From Acidobacteriota bacterium (GTDB lineage Bacteria > Acidobacteriota > Thermoanaerobaculia > UBA5066 > Gp7-AA6), in contig JAIVJS010000005.1 in the NCBI GenBank assembly GCA_020199905.1, positions 1 to 64,000 on the forward strand: a DNA stretch of 64,000 bases, given 5' to 3'. This document shows positions 37,117 to 46,353 of the stretch, one piece after another. Made by a program: the position numbers and the translations under genes. Position 1 is the first letter of the stretch. Every line of letters begins with the position of its first letter. The notes beneath the pieces are model-generated. The model was given only the letters and a program-made list of their open reading frames with translations, was not told the origin of the DNA and did not search any database.

Positions 37117-38394
37117 ATGAGCATCGGCAAGACCACGGTTCCCGCCTCGATGGCGCTCCTGAACCGCGACCTGGCGGTGGCCGACCCCGAGGTCGCCCGC
37201 TGGATCGGGGAGGAAGAGCGGCGCCAGAACGAAGGGATCGAGCTGATCGCCTCCGAGAACTGGGTCTCGCGCGCGGTTCGAGAGGCGCAGGGCTCGGTGC
37301 TGACCAACAAGTACGCCGAGGGGTATCCCGGGAAGCGCTACTACGGCGGCTGCGAGTTCATCGATCAGATCGAAACGCTCGCCATCGACCGCGCCAAAGC
37401 GCTCTTCGGCGCCGAGCACGCCAACGTGCAGCCGCACTCGGGATCGCAGGCGAACATGGCCGTCTACCTCACGTCGCTCAAGGCGGGCGACACGATCCTC
37501 GGGATGAACCTCTCTCACGGGGGGCACCTCACGCACGGCCACCCGCTTTCGTTCTCGGGACGCGAGTACAAAGTCGTGGCGTACGGCGTCCGGCGGGAAG
37601 ACGAGCGAATCGACTACGACGCTCTCGCGGAGCTCGCGCGCGAGCACCGGCCAAAGATGATCATCGCCGGCGCGAGCGCGTATGCGCGTGAGATCGACTT
37701 CCGCCGTTTCGGGGAGATCGCGGACGAGGTCGGCTCCGATCTCATGGTCGACATCGCGCACATCGCGGGCCTCGTGCTCGCCGGGATCCACCCGTCCCCG
37801 GTTCCCCACGCCGCATTCGTGACGAGCACGACCCACAAGACGCTGCGGGGACCGCGGGGCGGATTGATTCTCTGCCGCGCCGCGCGGGCGAAGGACCTCG
37901 ACCGGAACGTCTTCCCCGGCGTGCAGGGGGGCCCGCTCGAGCACGTCATCGCGGCCAAGGCCGTCTCGTTCCACGAAGCGGCGGCTCCGGAGTTCGCGGA
38001 CTACCAGCGCGCGATCGTCGAGAATGCCAGGGCCCTCGCGGGAGCGATCTCCCGCCGCGGCTTCCGTCTCGTCTCGGGCGGAACCGACAACCACCTCGTC
38101 CTGGTCGACGTGGGCTCGCGCGGCCTCTCCGGAAAAGAGGCGGAGAAGATGCTCGAAAAGGTCCGGCTGACGGTGAACAAGAACACGATCCCGTTCGACA
38201 CGCGGCCGCCCGCCGTCGCGTCCGGGATCCGGATCGGAACTCCTGCGGTGACGACGCGCGGAATGGGGATCGCGGAGATGGAGATCATCGGAGAATCGAT
38301 CGTGCGCATCCTCGAAGCGCCCGCGGATGAAGCCGTCGCCGCCTCCGTCCGCGGCACGGTCTCGGAGCTCTGCGCGGCCTTCCCGCTGAGATAA
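37117..38394 (+). CDS. glyA: serine hydroxymethyltransferase
   Basis: [44 protein letters not shown]...[15 protein letters not shown]. Confidence 0.98.
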   Translation: MSIGKTTVPASMALLNRDLAVADPEVARWIGEEERRQNEGIELIASENWVSRAVREAQGSVLTNKYAEGYPGKRYYGGCEFIDQIETLAIDRAKALFGAEHANVQPHSGSQANMAVYLTSLKAGDTILGMNLSHGGHLTHGHPLSFSGREYKVVAYGVRREDERIDYDALAELAREHRPKMIIAGASAYAREIDFRRFGEIADEVGSDLMVDIAHIAGLVLAGIHPSPVPHAAFVTSTTHKTLRGPRGGLILCRAARAKDLDRNVFPGVQGGPLEHVIAAKAVSFHEAAAPEFADYQRAIVENARALAGAISRRGFRLVSGGTDNHLVLVDVGSRGLSGKEAEKMLEKVRLTVNKNTIPFDTRPPAVASGIRIGTPAVTTRGMGIAEMEIIGESIVRILEAPADEAVAASVRGTVSELCAAFPLR

Positions 38395-38662
38395 CGGCAG
38401 GAGTCCCGGGATTCCAACCGCCCTTCCGGCCTTCGTATCCCCGCGGCGGGCGCTCGCCGCGGCCGCGGCCGTCTGCCTCGCGGCGCGGCTTCTCTTCCGC
38501 GCGGTCCCGCCCGGCATCGGAGGCCAGCTGCGGGCCCTCTCGGCGGCCGCCGACCTCGACCCCGCCGTTCGTCGCGTCGCGACGGCTCCCGCGCGCTTCG
38601 ACCGGAGGTACTTCGTTTTCCTGGAGTCCGCCCGGCGGGCGCTGCCCGAGGGAGCGAGCGGG

Positions 38663-38884
38663 GTGGCGCTCTTCGCACCCGGAGCCGACGAATCCGCGTT
38701 CTACCTCGCCGTGTACGAATTCGCGCCGCTGCCGGTGCGGCTGAACCCGCCGTCGGTGTCTCCCGGCTGGCTCGCGGCCGTCTACGGAGCGGGGCGGCCC
38801 CCCGGGTGGACGGCGGTTCGCGAGCTCCCCGGCGGAGTCCTGATGCAGGCCCCGCCGGGCGCTTCCGGAGAGCCGCCTCGTTGA
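38663..38884 (+). CDS. hypothetical protein (in-frame coding probably extends upstream toward ~38400)
   Basis: Open frame with coding-like GC3, sharing a TTGA overlap with the next gene; true start unresolved. Confidence 0.4.
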   Translation: MALFAPGADESAFYLAVYEFAPLPVRLNPPSVSPGWLAAVYGAGRPPGWTAVRELPGGVLMQAPPGASGEPPR

Positions 38885-40281
38885 CGGCGCTCGGCGCCTC
38901 GCTGGCGGAGATGGCGGTCCTGCTGCTGGCCGCCGGCGCGGCCGGTTTCTTCGCGGCGGGGGCGCTCCATCCCGCCGGCTCCGCGCACCGTGCCGAGCGG
39001 ATCGGCTGGGGAGTCTGTCTCGGCCTTGCCTTCCTTTCGGGCGCCGCTCTGCTCGCGTCGCTCGGCGGCCCCCACCCGCGCGTGGGTTTGGCGATCCTGG
39101 CCGTGGCCGGCGCCGCGGCGGGCCGGCTCCTTGCGCCCCGCGGTCCCGCGTCGATGCCTCCCCCCGCCGGGCGGCATCGCGCGGCGCACACGTTGCTCGG
39201 GCTGACGGCTGCCGCCGGTGTCCTTCTCTACGCCCTTCGAGCCGTCATCCGGCCGATGTGGTCGATCGATTTCCTGGCGATCTGGGGTCTCAAGGGGCGG
39301 ACGATCTTCGCGGCGGGCGCGATCCCCCGGTGGCTTTCGGACCCTCGCCTCGCGGGCTTCTCGCATCCCGAGTACCCGCTGGGGCTGCCTCTTCTCTACG
39401 CCGGGGCTTCGGGCGTGATCGGGAGGTGGGACGACCAGGCGCTGGCGCTCTTGTTCCCCGCGTTCCAGATCGCGACGCTCGCGGTCCTGTTTGGATGGCT
39501 GCGCCGCCGTGGCGCCGGCCGCGGTGTCACGCTGGCCGCGGTCGCCCTTCTCGCGCTGTTCGAGCCGCTCTACTCCGGCTTCCTGACGGGGATGGCGGAC
39601 GTCCCGCTATCTGTCGCGGTGCTCCTCGTCGGGACTGCGCTGTCGGATGCGATGGACGGAACCGACTCGCGCGCTCTCGCCCGCCTGGCGGTCGCGTCTC
39701 TGCTCGCGAGCTCCGTCAAGAACGAGGGCCTTTTCCTGGCCTCTGCGGCGGCGGCGGTCGCGATTCTCGCCCCGCGCGGCGCGGCGGACCGGAGTCGGCG
39801 GTTGCAAGCGGCTGCGGCGGCGATTCTCCCGGCGGCGTCGCTGACAATCGTCGTGAGGGCGGTTCGCGGCGCCGCGCCCCTCCGGGACTTCGACTTCGGT
39901 CTGCTGGCGCCCTCTCGCCTCGGCGAGTTTCTGGCGCGGGCGGCGGAAGCTGTTTCCGCGGACGCCCACGTCGCCGCGCGGTCGTGGATCTTTCCGGCCT
40001 CGATCGCGGTCCTCGTCCTCGCGGGCCGGAGGGCCTCCTGGGCCGGACGCCTGCTCTGGCTCGCGGGCGCGGCCCTCGCCGTCTACCTCGCGCTCCCCGC
40101 CTTCGCGGTCCTGGGCCCCGAGTGGCTGGCTGAGACCACGCTGTTTCGCACCGCGGCGGCGCTGGTGCCGCTCGCCGCCGCCGGCATCGCCGGACGGCTC
40201 TCGGGGCCCGGAAGCGGAAAACGGGAAACGGGAAACGAAGAGCACCAATCCGACGCCGGCGCGGGGCCGGTTTCTGCCTAG
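38881..40281 (+). CDS. polytopic membrane protein, GT-C glycosyltransferase-like
   Basis: Many TM helices; WSIDFLAIWGLKGRTIFAAG...HPEYPLGLPLLYAG; TTG start overlapping the previous ORF stop; C-terminus encoded by gggaaac heptads. Confidence 0.6.
   Translation: MTALGASLAEMAVLLLAAGAAGFFAAGALHPAGSAHRAERIGWGVCLGLAFLSGAALLASLGGPHPRVGLAILAVAGAAAGRLLAPRGPASMPPPAGRHRAAHTLLGLTAAAGVLLYALRAVIRPMWSIDFLAIWGLKGRTIFAAGAIPRWLSDPRLAGFSHPEYPLGLPLLYAGASGVIGRWDDQALALLFPAFQIATLAVLFGWLRRRGAGRGVTLAAVALLALFEPLYSGFLTGMADVPLSVAVLLVGTALSDAMDGTDSRALARLAVASLLASSVKNEGLFLASAAAAVAILAPRGAADRSRRLQAAAAAILPAASLTIVVRAVRGAAPLRDFDFGLLAPSRLGEFLARAAEAVSADAHVAARSWIFPASIAVLVLAGRRASWAGRLLWLAGAALAVYLALPAFAVLGPEWLAETTLFRTAAALVPLAAAGIAGRLSGPGSGKRETGNEEHQSDAGAGPVSA
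40214..40240 (+). repeat. GGGAAAC heptads encoding a C-terminal tail
   Basis: gcggaaaacgggaaacgggaaacgaag at the 3' end of ORF 38881..40281. Confidence 0.8.
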
Positions 40282-41003
40282 GAGAAGAGCCGGCGCGCCT
40301 CCTCGAGGTCCTCCTTCGTATCGACCTCGATCGCGCGAAGGTCGCCGATGTCGATGGCGTAGACGCTCTCGCCGCCGGCAATGAGCTCGAGAAACGCGGA
40401 CTCGTACCATTCATCGACGCGGCCCTCCGCGACCAGCCGCCGCTCGAGCACGGGGAGGAGACGCCGGACGAAGGCGGCGGAGAAGATCGCGAGACCGACC
40501 GATTCTCCGTGGGCGCGCCCGGAGATGCGTTTTCCGACGTCTTCGATGCGCCCGTCGCCCGCGACGGAAACCTTCATCTCCTCTTCTCCCAGCGCGCCGC
40601 GGGTGCGCACCGCCAGGCGGTTGGCGCGAGAGTCGTCCATGAGAAGACGGACGACGGCGGCGTCGAAGAGCACGTCGGCGTCGAGCAGGAGAATCGGCTC
40701 GTCGACGCCGGAGAGCGCCAGCCGGAGCGAGAACGCGTTGTTCGTGTCGGCGTACTCCGCGTTGCGCCGGAAATCGAACCAGTCCGGAGGGAACTCGGAC
40801 GTCAGCGCGCCCCGGAGCCGGTCGCCCTCGAACCCGTCGACGACCGTGATCCGGGTGATGCCTTGCGCCGCCAGAATCGAAACGGCGCGGGAAACGATCG
40901 AACGGCCTCCGACGTCGAGCAGGCATTTCGGCACGGCATCGGTCAGGGGCCGCAGCCTCTGCGCGGACCCCGCCGCCAGGAGGATGGCGCGGGCGAGCGT
41001 CAT
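40278..41003 (-). CDS. sugar/phosphocholine nucleotidyltransferase (LicC-like NTP transferase)
   Basis: RAILLAAGSAQRLRPLTDAVPKCLLDVGGRSIVSRAVSIL...ILLLDADVLFD...AIEVDTKEDLEEAR. Confidence 0.85.
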   Translation of the reverse strand: MTLARAILLAAGSAQRLRPLTDAVPKCLLDVGGRSIVSRAVSILAAQGITRITVVDGFEGDRLRGALTSEFPPDWFDFRRNAEYADTNNAFSLRLALSGVDEPILLLDADVLFDAAVVRLLMDDSRANRLAVRTRGALGEEEMKVSVAGDGRIEDVGKRISGRAHGESVGLAIFSAAFVRRLLPVLERRLVAEGRVDEWYESAFLELIAGGESVYAIDIGDLRAIEVDTKEDLEEARRLFS

Positions 41004-41899
41004 GCCGCGGCGCAGCGAATGGCGCGGCGCTCCGCCGCGAGGGTCAGAAACATCCAGAGATTTCCCGGGACGAGCGCGGCCCAGAAGTAGAGGTCGGGCC
41101 TGCCGAGCGCGCCCGCGAGGACGACGATCGCCGTGACGTGCATCGTGGGCCCGACCCAGACGCTTTTGCGAAGCACCGGCCGGTGGCACTCGGCCCAGCG
41201 CGCCGTCTCCGGCTCCTTCCATGCCTCCTCCGGCCGCGTCACCGGCTTCCACGCGGTGCGATAGAGCCGGTATCCCGCGATCAGGGCGCGTCCCGCGCGG
41301 TGGCCGCCCTGCGCGCGCCACGCCTCCGCCTGACGTTCCATCGCGCGAAGCTCGTCGGCGCGGTCCCGGCGGCGCCGGTAGACGCGGTCGAGCCAGGCGC
41401 CGCGCTTCTCGTCCAGGAAGGCGCACTGCCACGCCATCGAGGCGCCGGCGGCCACCGCGAGCCACCACCAGTTAAAGCGCGCGGGCCGCGTCAGCTGAAG
41501 GGCGTGCGCCATCCCCAGGAAGACGGCCGTCGTGCCGACGTAATCGGCGGCTCCATCCACCAGGTATCCGATCGACGAAGAGGATCCCTGCAGCCTCGCG
41601 AGCTGCCCGTCGGCGCAGTCGAGGACGTTGGCCGCAATGCAGGCGAGGCCCGCGGCCAGCGCCCATGCGGGAGTGGCCCGCCAGAAGAAAACGCCCGCGG
41701 CCACGCCGAACAGCATGCTCGCGACGCTGACCTGGTTGGGGGTGACGCGGCTCTTCCGAAGCGGCCACGCAATCCAGAAGGCCAGCGGCCGGTAGAGGAT
41801 CAGGTCGAGGCGCTCCTCGAGCTCGGGAGCCTTCAGAGACGCTTTATACGCGGCGGCCCGGCCCGGCGGCGGAGGTCGCTCCGCGCTCCCGGCGGCCAT
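41000..41899 (-). CDS. CDP-alcohol phosphatidyltransferase family protein
   Basis: DCADGQLARLQGSSSSIGYLVDGAADYVG matches D-x2-DG-x2-AR-x8-G-x3-D-x3-D; multi-TM; ATGA overlap with the downstream gene. Confidence 0.9.
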   Translation of the reverse strand: MAAGSAERPPPPGRAAAYKASLKAPELEERLDLILYRPLAFWIAWPLRKSRVTPNQVSVASMLFGVAAGVFFWRATPAWALAAGLACIAANVLDCADGQLARLQGSSSSIGYLVDGAADYVGTTAVFLGMAHALQLTRPARFNWWWLAVAAGASMAWQCAFLDEKRGAWLDRVYRRRRDRADELRAMERQAEAWRAQGGHRAGRALIAGYRLYRTAWKPVTRPEEAWKEPETARWAECHRPVLRKSVWVGPTMHVTAIVVLAGALGRPDLYFWAALVPGNLWMFLTLAAERRAIRCAAA

Positions 41900-41913
41900 G
41901 CTTCAGCAGCCTG

Positions 41914-42960
41914 TCAGGGGTACGCGAGCGCGGACGCGAGGACCTCGTGGAATGCGGCCACGAGGGTGGATGTCTCTTCGGGAGTTCCCAGAGTGATCCT
42001 CGCGCAGTCCCGGAAGGCGTCCTCCGAGAAGAACTTCAGCACGAGGCCGCGGCGGTCGAGCTCCGCGCGGATGTCGAAGACGGCGGAAGAGGGAAAGCGC
42101 GCGAGGACGAAATTCGCGTCCGAGTCGTAGGCCCGCACGCCCGGAAACGCGCGAAGGGCGGCGAGGACGCTTCGGCGGTCGGCGATGACGCTCGCGCGGA
42201 CGCGCGCGTAGTAGGACGGGTTGGAAAGCGCGGCGAGGGCCAGCCGTTCCGAGATGCGGCTGTAACCGAGGTTGCGGGAGGAGAATTTCAGGAAGCTTCC
42301 CAGCTCCTTTCCGGCGATTCCGTATCCGATGCGGGCGCCGGCCAGGCCGTACAGCTTGGAGAACGTGCGCAGCACGAGGAGGTTCGGGTGGCGATCCGTC
42401 ATCGCCGCGGCGTCGTCGGAGGGCTCCTCGGAGAAACCGAAGTAGGCCTCGTCGTACACCACGACGCAGTCGCGGAATGCTTCGAGGATCTCCGGCAGCC
42501 GCGAGCTCGGAAACCGGTTGCCGGTCGGGTTGTTGGGTGAGGAGATCAGCAGGATCCGCGCGGGCGTCGCCTTCTGGATCCGTTTCAGCGCCTCGATGTC
42601 GTACGCGTAGCCGGTGGCCGCCTCGACGATCGGATACTCGACCGTGACGCCGCTCACCTCGTCGGCGATCGAGCGGTAGTACCACCAGGAGGCGCTCGGG
42701 ATGAGGCAGCGCTCGCCGGGCTTCACCCAGTGGTGGACGGCCTGTTTGAGCAGGTCCTCGCATCCGTAGCCGAGCAGGACCCGTTTTTCGGGGACCCCGT
42801 GCAGCGCGGCGAGCTTTTCGGACAGGGCGCTGTAGACCCCCCGCTGGAAGTCGCGCGTGTAGTTGAAGAGGATGTCCGGCGTCGCCTCGCGCAGCGCCGC
42901 CAGGCATTCCGGCGCGGGACCGTATCGGTTCTCATTCCGATCGAGGAGGATGGGCGTCAT
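41914..42960 (-). CDS. class I/II PLP-dependent aminotransferase (HisC/CobD-like)
   Basis: LLDRNENRYGPAPECLAAL...ILLISSPNNPTGNRFPSS...VVVYDEAYFGF...LRTFSKLYGLAGARIGYGI. Confidence 0.88.
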   Translation of the reverse strand: MTPILLDRNENRYGPAPECLAALREATPDILFNYTRDFQRGVYSALSEKLAALHGVPEKRVLLGYGCEDLLKQAVHHWVKPGERCLIPSASWWYYRSIADEVSGVTVEYPIVEAATGYAYDIEALKRIQKATPARILLISSPNNPTGNRFPSSRLPEILEAFRDCVVVYDEAYFGFSEEPSDDAAAMTDRHPNLLVLRTFSKLYGLAGARIGYGIAGKELGSFLKFSSRNLGYSRISERLALAALSNPSYYARVRASVIADRRSVLAALRAFPGVRAYDSDANFVLARFPSSAVFDIRAELDRRGLVLKFFSEDAFRDCARITLGTPEETSTLVAAFHEVLASALAYP

Positions 42961-43568
42961 CGGCAGATGGAGGGGAATTCTATTACGGGGAATCCCGCCA
43001 CCCGGGCGTCCCGGAACAGGCTGCGGGCGACGTCGCCGCGAAATAGCTTGAAACCGCACTGCGTGTCCGCGATTCCGTGCACGGCGAACAGGCGCACGAG
43101 CAGGTTCCCCGTGCGGCCCAGAAGCCGCCGGTGGAAGGGCTGCGGGCGCCGCACGAGGGTCTGGTCCAGGGCCCGCGACCCGATCGCCACCGGATGCGTC
43201 GGGAGCCGCTCCGCGAGCTTGACCCACTCCGTGAGAGGCGTCGAAAGATCCGTGTCGCTCACCAGCACCGGGCTTCCGCGGGAGCCGAGAACGCCCGTGC
43301 GGATAGCCGCGCCCTTTCCGAGGTTCCGGGGGTGCGCCAGAACCGAGAGCGTCAGGCCGCTCTCCCGCGCCGCCGCCCGCGCGGAGTCCGCCGTGCCGTC
43401 CGTCGAACCGTCATCCACCAGGATCACCTCCCAGTCCCATCCGCCGGGCCGCATGGCCGCCCACTGCGCGACGACGTGCAGAGAGGCGGCGACCCGATGG
43501 CTCTCGTTGTAGGCGGGAATGATGAGGGATGCGAGCTCTGCCGCGTCGGAACGACCTGGCGGGCTCAT
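42957..43568 (-). CDS. glycosyltransferase family 2 (dolichyl-phosphate glycosyltransferase-like), short C-terminus
   Basis: SLIIPAYNESHRVAASLHVV...VILVDDGSTDGTADSA...NLGKGAAIRTGVL...DTQCGFKLFRGDVARSLF then GFPVIEFPSICR*; ATGA overlaps on both sides. Confidence 0.8.
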   Translation of the reverse strand: MSPPGRSDAAELASLIIPAYNESHRVAASLHVVAQWAAMRPGGWDWEVILVDDGSTDGTADSARAAARESGLTLSVLAHPRNLGKGAAIRTGVLGSRGSPVLVSDTDLSTPLTEWVKLAERLPTHPVAIGSRALDQTLVRRPQPFHRRLLGRTGNLLVRLFAVHGIADTQCGFKLFRGDVARSLFRDARVAGFPVIEFPSICR

Positions 43569-44248
43569 CCCTTTCCGCTTTCGAAGACGAACTGGTAGCC
43601 GAAGAGCGTGGGCAAGGACCGCGCCGTGAGCTGTGAAAATCCGCGCGTCGGGCCGCTCCAGGGCGGCGCGCCGAGCGCCGGCAGAGCGAGCTCGTACGGC
43701 ATGGCCGTGGGCTCGGCGGAGCGCACCCGGAATCCGGAGCTCTCGAGAAGATGGCGCGCGCTCGCGAGCGTGTAGAAGGAAACGTGCGTGCGGTCCAGGA
43801 TTCCCCGTTCCGTGTAGCGGAAGTGGCCGAGCAGCAATCCCAGGCGGATGGAGATGTTCGCGATGTTGGGAAGCGACACCAGCAGCGTTCCGCCCTCGCG
43901 GAGCCAGCCACGGATCCGCTCGAGCAGCGCCTCGGGGCGCACCAGGTGCTCGAGGACGTCCGCGCACACGACGACGTCGAAGGGCGCGTCCCAGGGCCCG
44001 GCGTCCATCGCGTCGGCCGCGTGCCACGCGTCGTACCCCTCGCGCGCCGAGGCCGGAAGGTCCGTGTCGGGCTCGACCCCGGCCAGAAAGGAGCACCGGT
44101 CGCGGACCGCACGCCCCAGGTGCCCTCCCGCCGCGCCGAGGTCGAGAAGCCTCAACCCGGGAGGCATCGCGCGAATCCGACGGCGAAGAAGATCGTGCGA
44201 CGACCCGGGAATCTCCTTCCAGACATATTTTTCGGAGGAGTGGGACAA
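43565..44248 (-). CDS. class I SAM-dependent methyltransferase
   Basis: LRLLDLGAAGGHLGRAVRDRCSFLAGVEPDTD...FDVVVCADVLEHLVRPEALLERIRGWLREGGTLLVSLPN. Confidence 0.88.
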   Translation of the reverse strand: MSHSSEKYVWKEIPGSSHDLLRRRIRAMPPGLRLLDLGAAGGHLGRAVRDRCSFLAGVEPDTDLPASAREGYDAWHAADAMDAGPWDAPFDVVVCADVLEHLVRPEALLERIRGWLREGGTLLVSLPNIANISIRLGLLLGHFRYTERGILDRTHVSFYTLASARHLLESSGFRVRSAEPTAMPYELALPALGAPPWSGPTRGFSQLTARSLPTLFGYQFVFESGKG

Positions 44249-44250
44249 GG

Positions 44251-44373
44251 AGTTATCAGCCAGTCAGTAATCAGCAGTCAGTAATCAGTAATCAGTTTTC
44301 AGGTGTCGGAAACCCGCGCCATTGTCCCGCGTTTCGGCAACCGAGAACTGAGAGCGGAAGACCGAAGACTCAT
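44251..44373. repeat. AGTAATC/AGCAGTC heptads and AACTGAG-type heptads between nadE and the methyltransferase gene
   Basis: agttatc agccagtc agtaatc agcagtc agtaatc agtaatc agttttc aggtgtc (44251-44307); aaccgag aactgag agcggaa gaccgaa gactcat (44339-44373). Confidence 0.88.
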
Positions 44374-46016
44374 TCAATTTCGAACTTCTGAGCGATCGGA
44401 TACCGGCGCCCCTCGCCGAACGCGCGCCCGGTCACCTTCGGTCCCGGCGGAGCCTGGCGCCGCTTGTATTCGTTGCGGTCGATACGCCGCGCGATGTCCG
44501 AAGCGAGAGACAGCGGCACGCCGGCGCGCCGGGCAGCCGCGGCGGGCGCCAGCGAGTCCTCGACCAGCGCTTCGATGAGCGGGTCGAGCATCTCGTAGGG
44601 CGGCAGGGAGTCCGAGTCTTTCTGGTTCGGGCGCAGCTCGGCCGAGGGCTCCTTGTCGATCGACGCCTGAGGGATCCGCATGTTTTCGCGATTGAAGTCG
44701 CGGGCGAGCTCGTACACCAGCGTCTTGGGGACATCCGACAGCAGGGCGTACCCGCCGGCCATGTCCCCGTAGAGCGTGCAGTACCCGACGGCGAGCTCCG
44801 ACTTGTTTCCGGTCGACAGAACCAGGTGGCCGTTGCGATTCGACAGCGCCATCAGGAGAGCGCCCCGGATCCGTGCCTGGAGATTTTCCTCGGCCTCGCT
44901 GCAGCCTTCTTTCCCGAAGGCGGGGCGGAGCGTGCTGCGGTAGCTCTCGAACACGGGGGAGATCGGGATCTCGAGCAGCTCGATTCGCAGGGCCTCGGCG
45001 AGAGCGCGGGCGTCGCGGAGGCTGCCCTTCGACGAGTACGGCCCCGGCATGGCGACGCCCGTCACGTTGCCGGAGCCGAGCGACTCGACGGCCAGCGCGG
45101 CGGTGACGGCCGAATCGATGCCGCCGGAGATGCCGAGGACCGCCGTGCGGAAGCCGCACTTGGAAGCGTAGTCCGACAGGGCGAGAACGAGCGCCTGGCG
45201 GAGGAGGGAGACGGGGGCCTGCCGGCGGGGCAGAGGCCCTTTCCCATCGGGCAGGTCGACCGTCCAGAAGTCTTCCACGAAGGGACGGCTTCGTGCGGCG
45301 AGCCGCCCCGACGCGTCGAACGCGATCGAGCTTCCGTCGAAGACCAGCCCGTCGTTGCCGCCGACGAGGTTGCACGAGACGAGCGGAGCGCGCGTGCCGC
45401 GCGCGATCTGCCGCATCATCCGCTCCCGGAACCGGTCTTTCCCGAGGACCCAGGGGGAGGCCGACAGGTTGACATGGAGGTCCGCCGCGGCGCGTTTGAC
45501 GTCCGCCACGGGATCCCGGTCGTAAAGGCGGCGCTGCTGCTTCCAGAACGTCTTGTCGTTCCAGATGTCTTCGCAGATCGTGATCGCAATGCGGCGCGCG
45601 CCGGCCCGCACCACGAGAGGCCGGTCGCCCGGCTCGAAATACCGGGCTTCGTCGAACACGTCGTAGTTGGGGAGCAGCCGCTTCCGGTATTCGGCCACGA
45701 CCCGGCCCCGGCGCGCGGCGACCGCGACGTTGAAGACGCTGCGGCCGGATCGCGACGCGTTGGGGGCGACGGACCCGAACACCCAGAGGGCGTCGCCGGC
45801 CGCCCGCGCGATCCGGTCGGACGCCGCGGACGCCTCGCGAAGAAACGTCCGCCTTTCGACGAGGTCCCTGGGCGGATATCCCGCGACCGCGAGCTCCGGA
45901 AACACGACCACGGCGGCGCCCTCCGATTCGGCGCGCCGGCCGAGGTCCAGAATCTTCGCGGAGTTTCCGTCGAAATCGCCGACGGTGGTGTCGATCTGCG
46001 CGACGGCGACGCGCAG
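44370..46016 (-). CDS. nadE: NAD+ synthase, glutamine-hydrolysing (start uncertain; CTG at 46016 or GTG at 45911)
   Basis: LRVAVAQIDTTVGDFDGN...VVVFPELAVAGYPPRDLVER...ITICEDIWND...VLGISGGIDSAVTAALAVESLG...STGNKSELAVGYCTLYGDMAGGYALLSDVPKT. Confidence 0.9.
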   Translation of the reverse strand: MRVAVAQIDTTVGDFDGNSAKILDLGRRAESEGAAVVVFPELAVAGYPPRDLVERRTFLREASAASDRIARAAGDALWVFGSVAPNASRSGRSVFNVAVAARRGRVVAEYRKRLLPNYDVFDEARYFEPGDRPLVVRAGARRIAITICEDIWNDKTFWKQQRRLYDRDPVADVKRAAADLHVNLSASPWVLGKDRFRERMMRQIARGTRAPLVSCNLVGGNDGLVFDGSSIAFDASGRLAARSRPFVEDFWTVDLPDGKGPLPRRQAPVSLLRQALVLALSDYASKCGFRTAVLGISGGIDSAVTAALAVESLGSGNVTGVAMPGPYSSKGSLRDARALAEALRIELLEIPISPVFESYRSTLRPAFGKEGCSEAEENLQARIRGALLMALSNRNGHLVLSTGNKSELAVGYCTLYGDMAGGYALLSDVPKTLVYELARDFNRENMRIPQASIDKEPSAELRPNQKDSDSLPPYEMLDPLIEALVEDSLAPAAAARRAGVPLSLASDIARRIDRNEYKRRQAPPGPKVTGRAFGEGRRYPIAQKFEIE

Positions 46017-46353
46017 GGGCGATGGTCCGTCCGAAGAGGAGAAGCGGAACGACGATCACGAAGAACGACAGGTACAACCCGAACCCGGCCGCCCAGAAAA
46101 GTCCGGAAGGCGTCGGCCACCGCTCGCGCGCCCCCGCCGCGACGAGCAGGGCCAGCGCGACCAGCAGGAGCACCGTGGCCGCGTCGGCGCCCGTCGACAG
46201 GATCCGGTCGGGAAGCGAGGCGGTGCGAGGCACCGCGGGCTCCAGGGTCGGTCCCGGGGACGGCAGCGGAAGAGAAAACGGCTCGCCGCGCTCTTCACGC
46301 AGGGGAAAGTCGAGAAGCTCGCCCGGCGGACCCGGCTCGTCCCTCCCGCTCAA
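46017..46353 (-). pseudogene. truncated RDD-family-like membrane protein whose frame runs on into nadE without a stop
   Basis: TTG start overlapping the TPR-gene stop; ILSTGADAATVLLLVALALLVAAG...GLFWAAGFGLYLSFFVIVVPLLLFGRTI then out-of-frame Arg-rich sequence to 44374. Confidence 0.5.
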
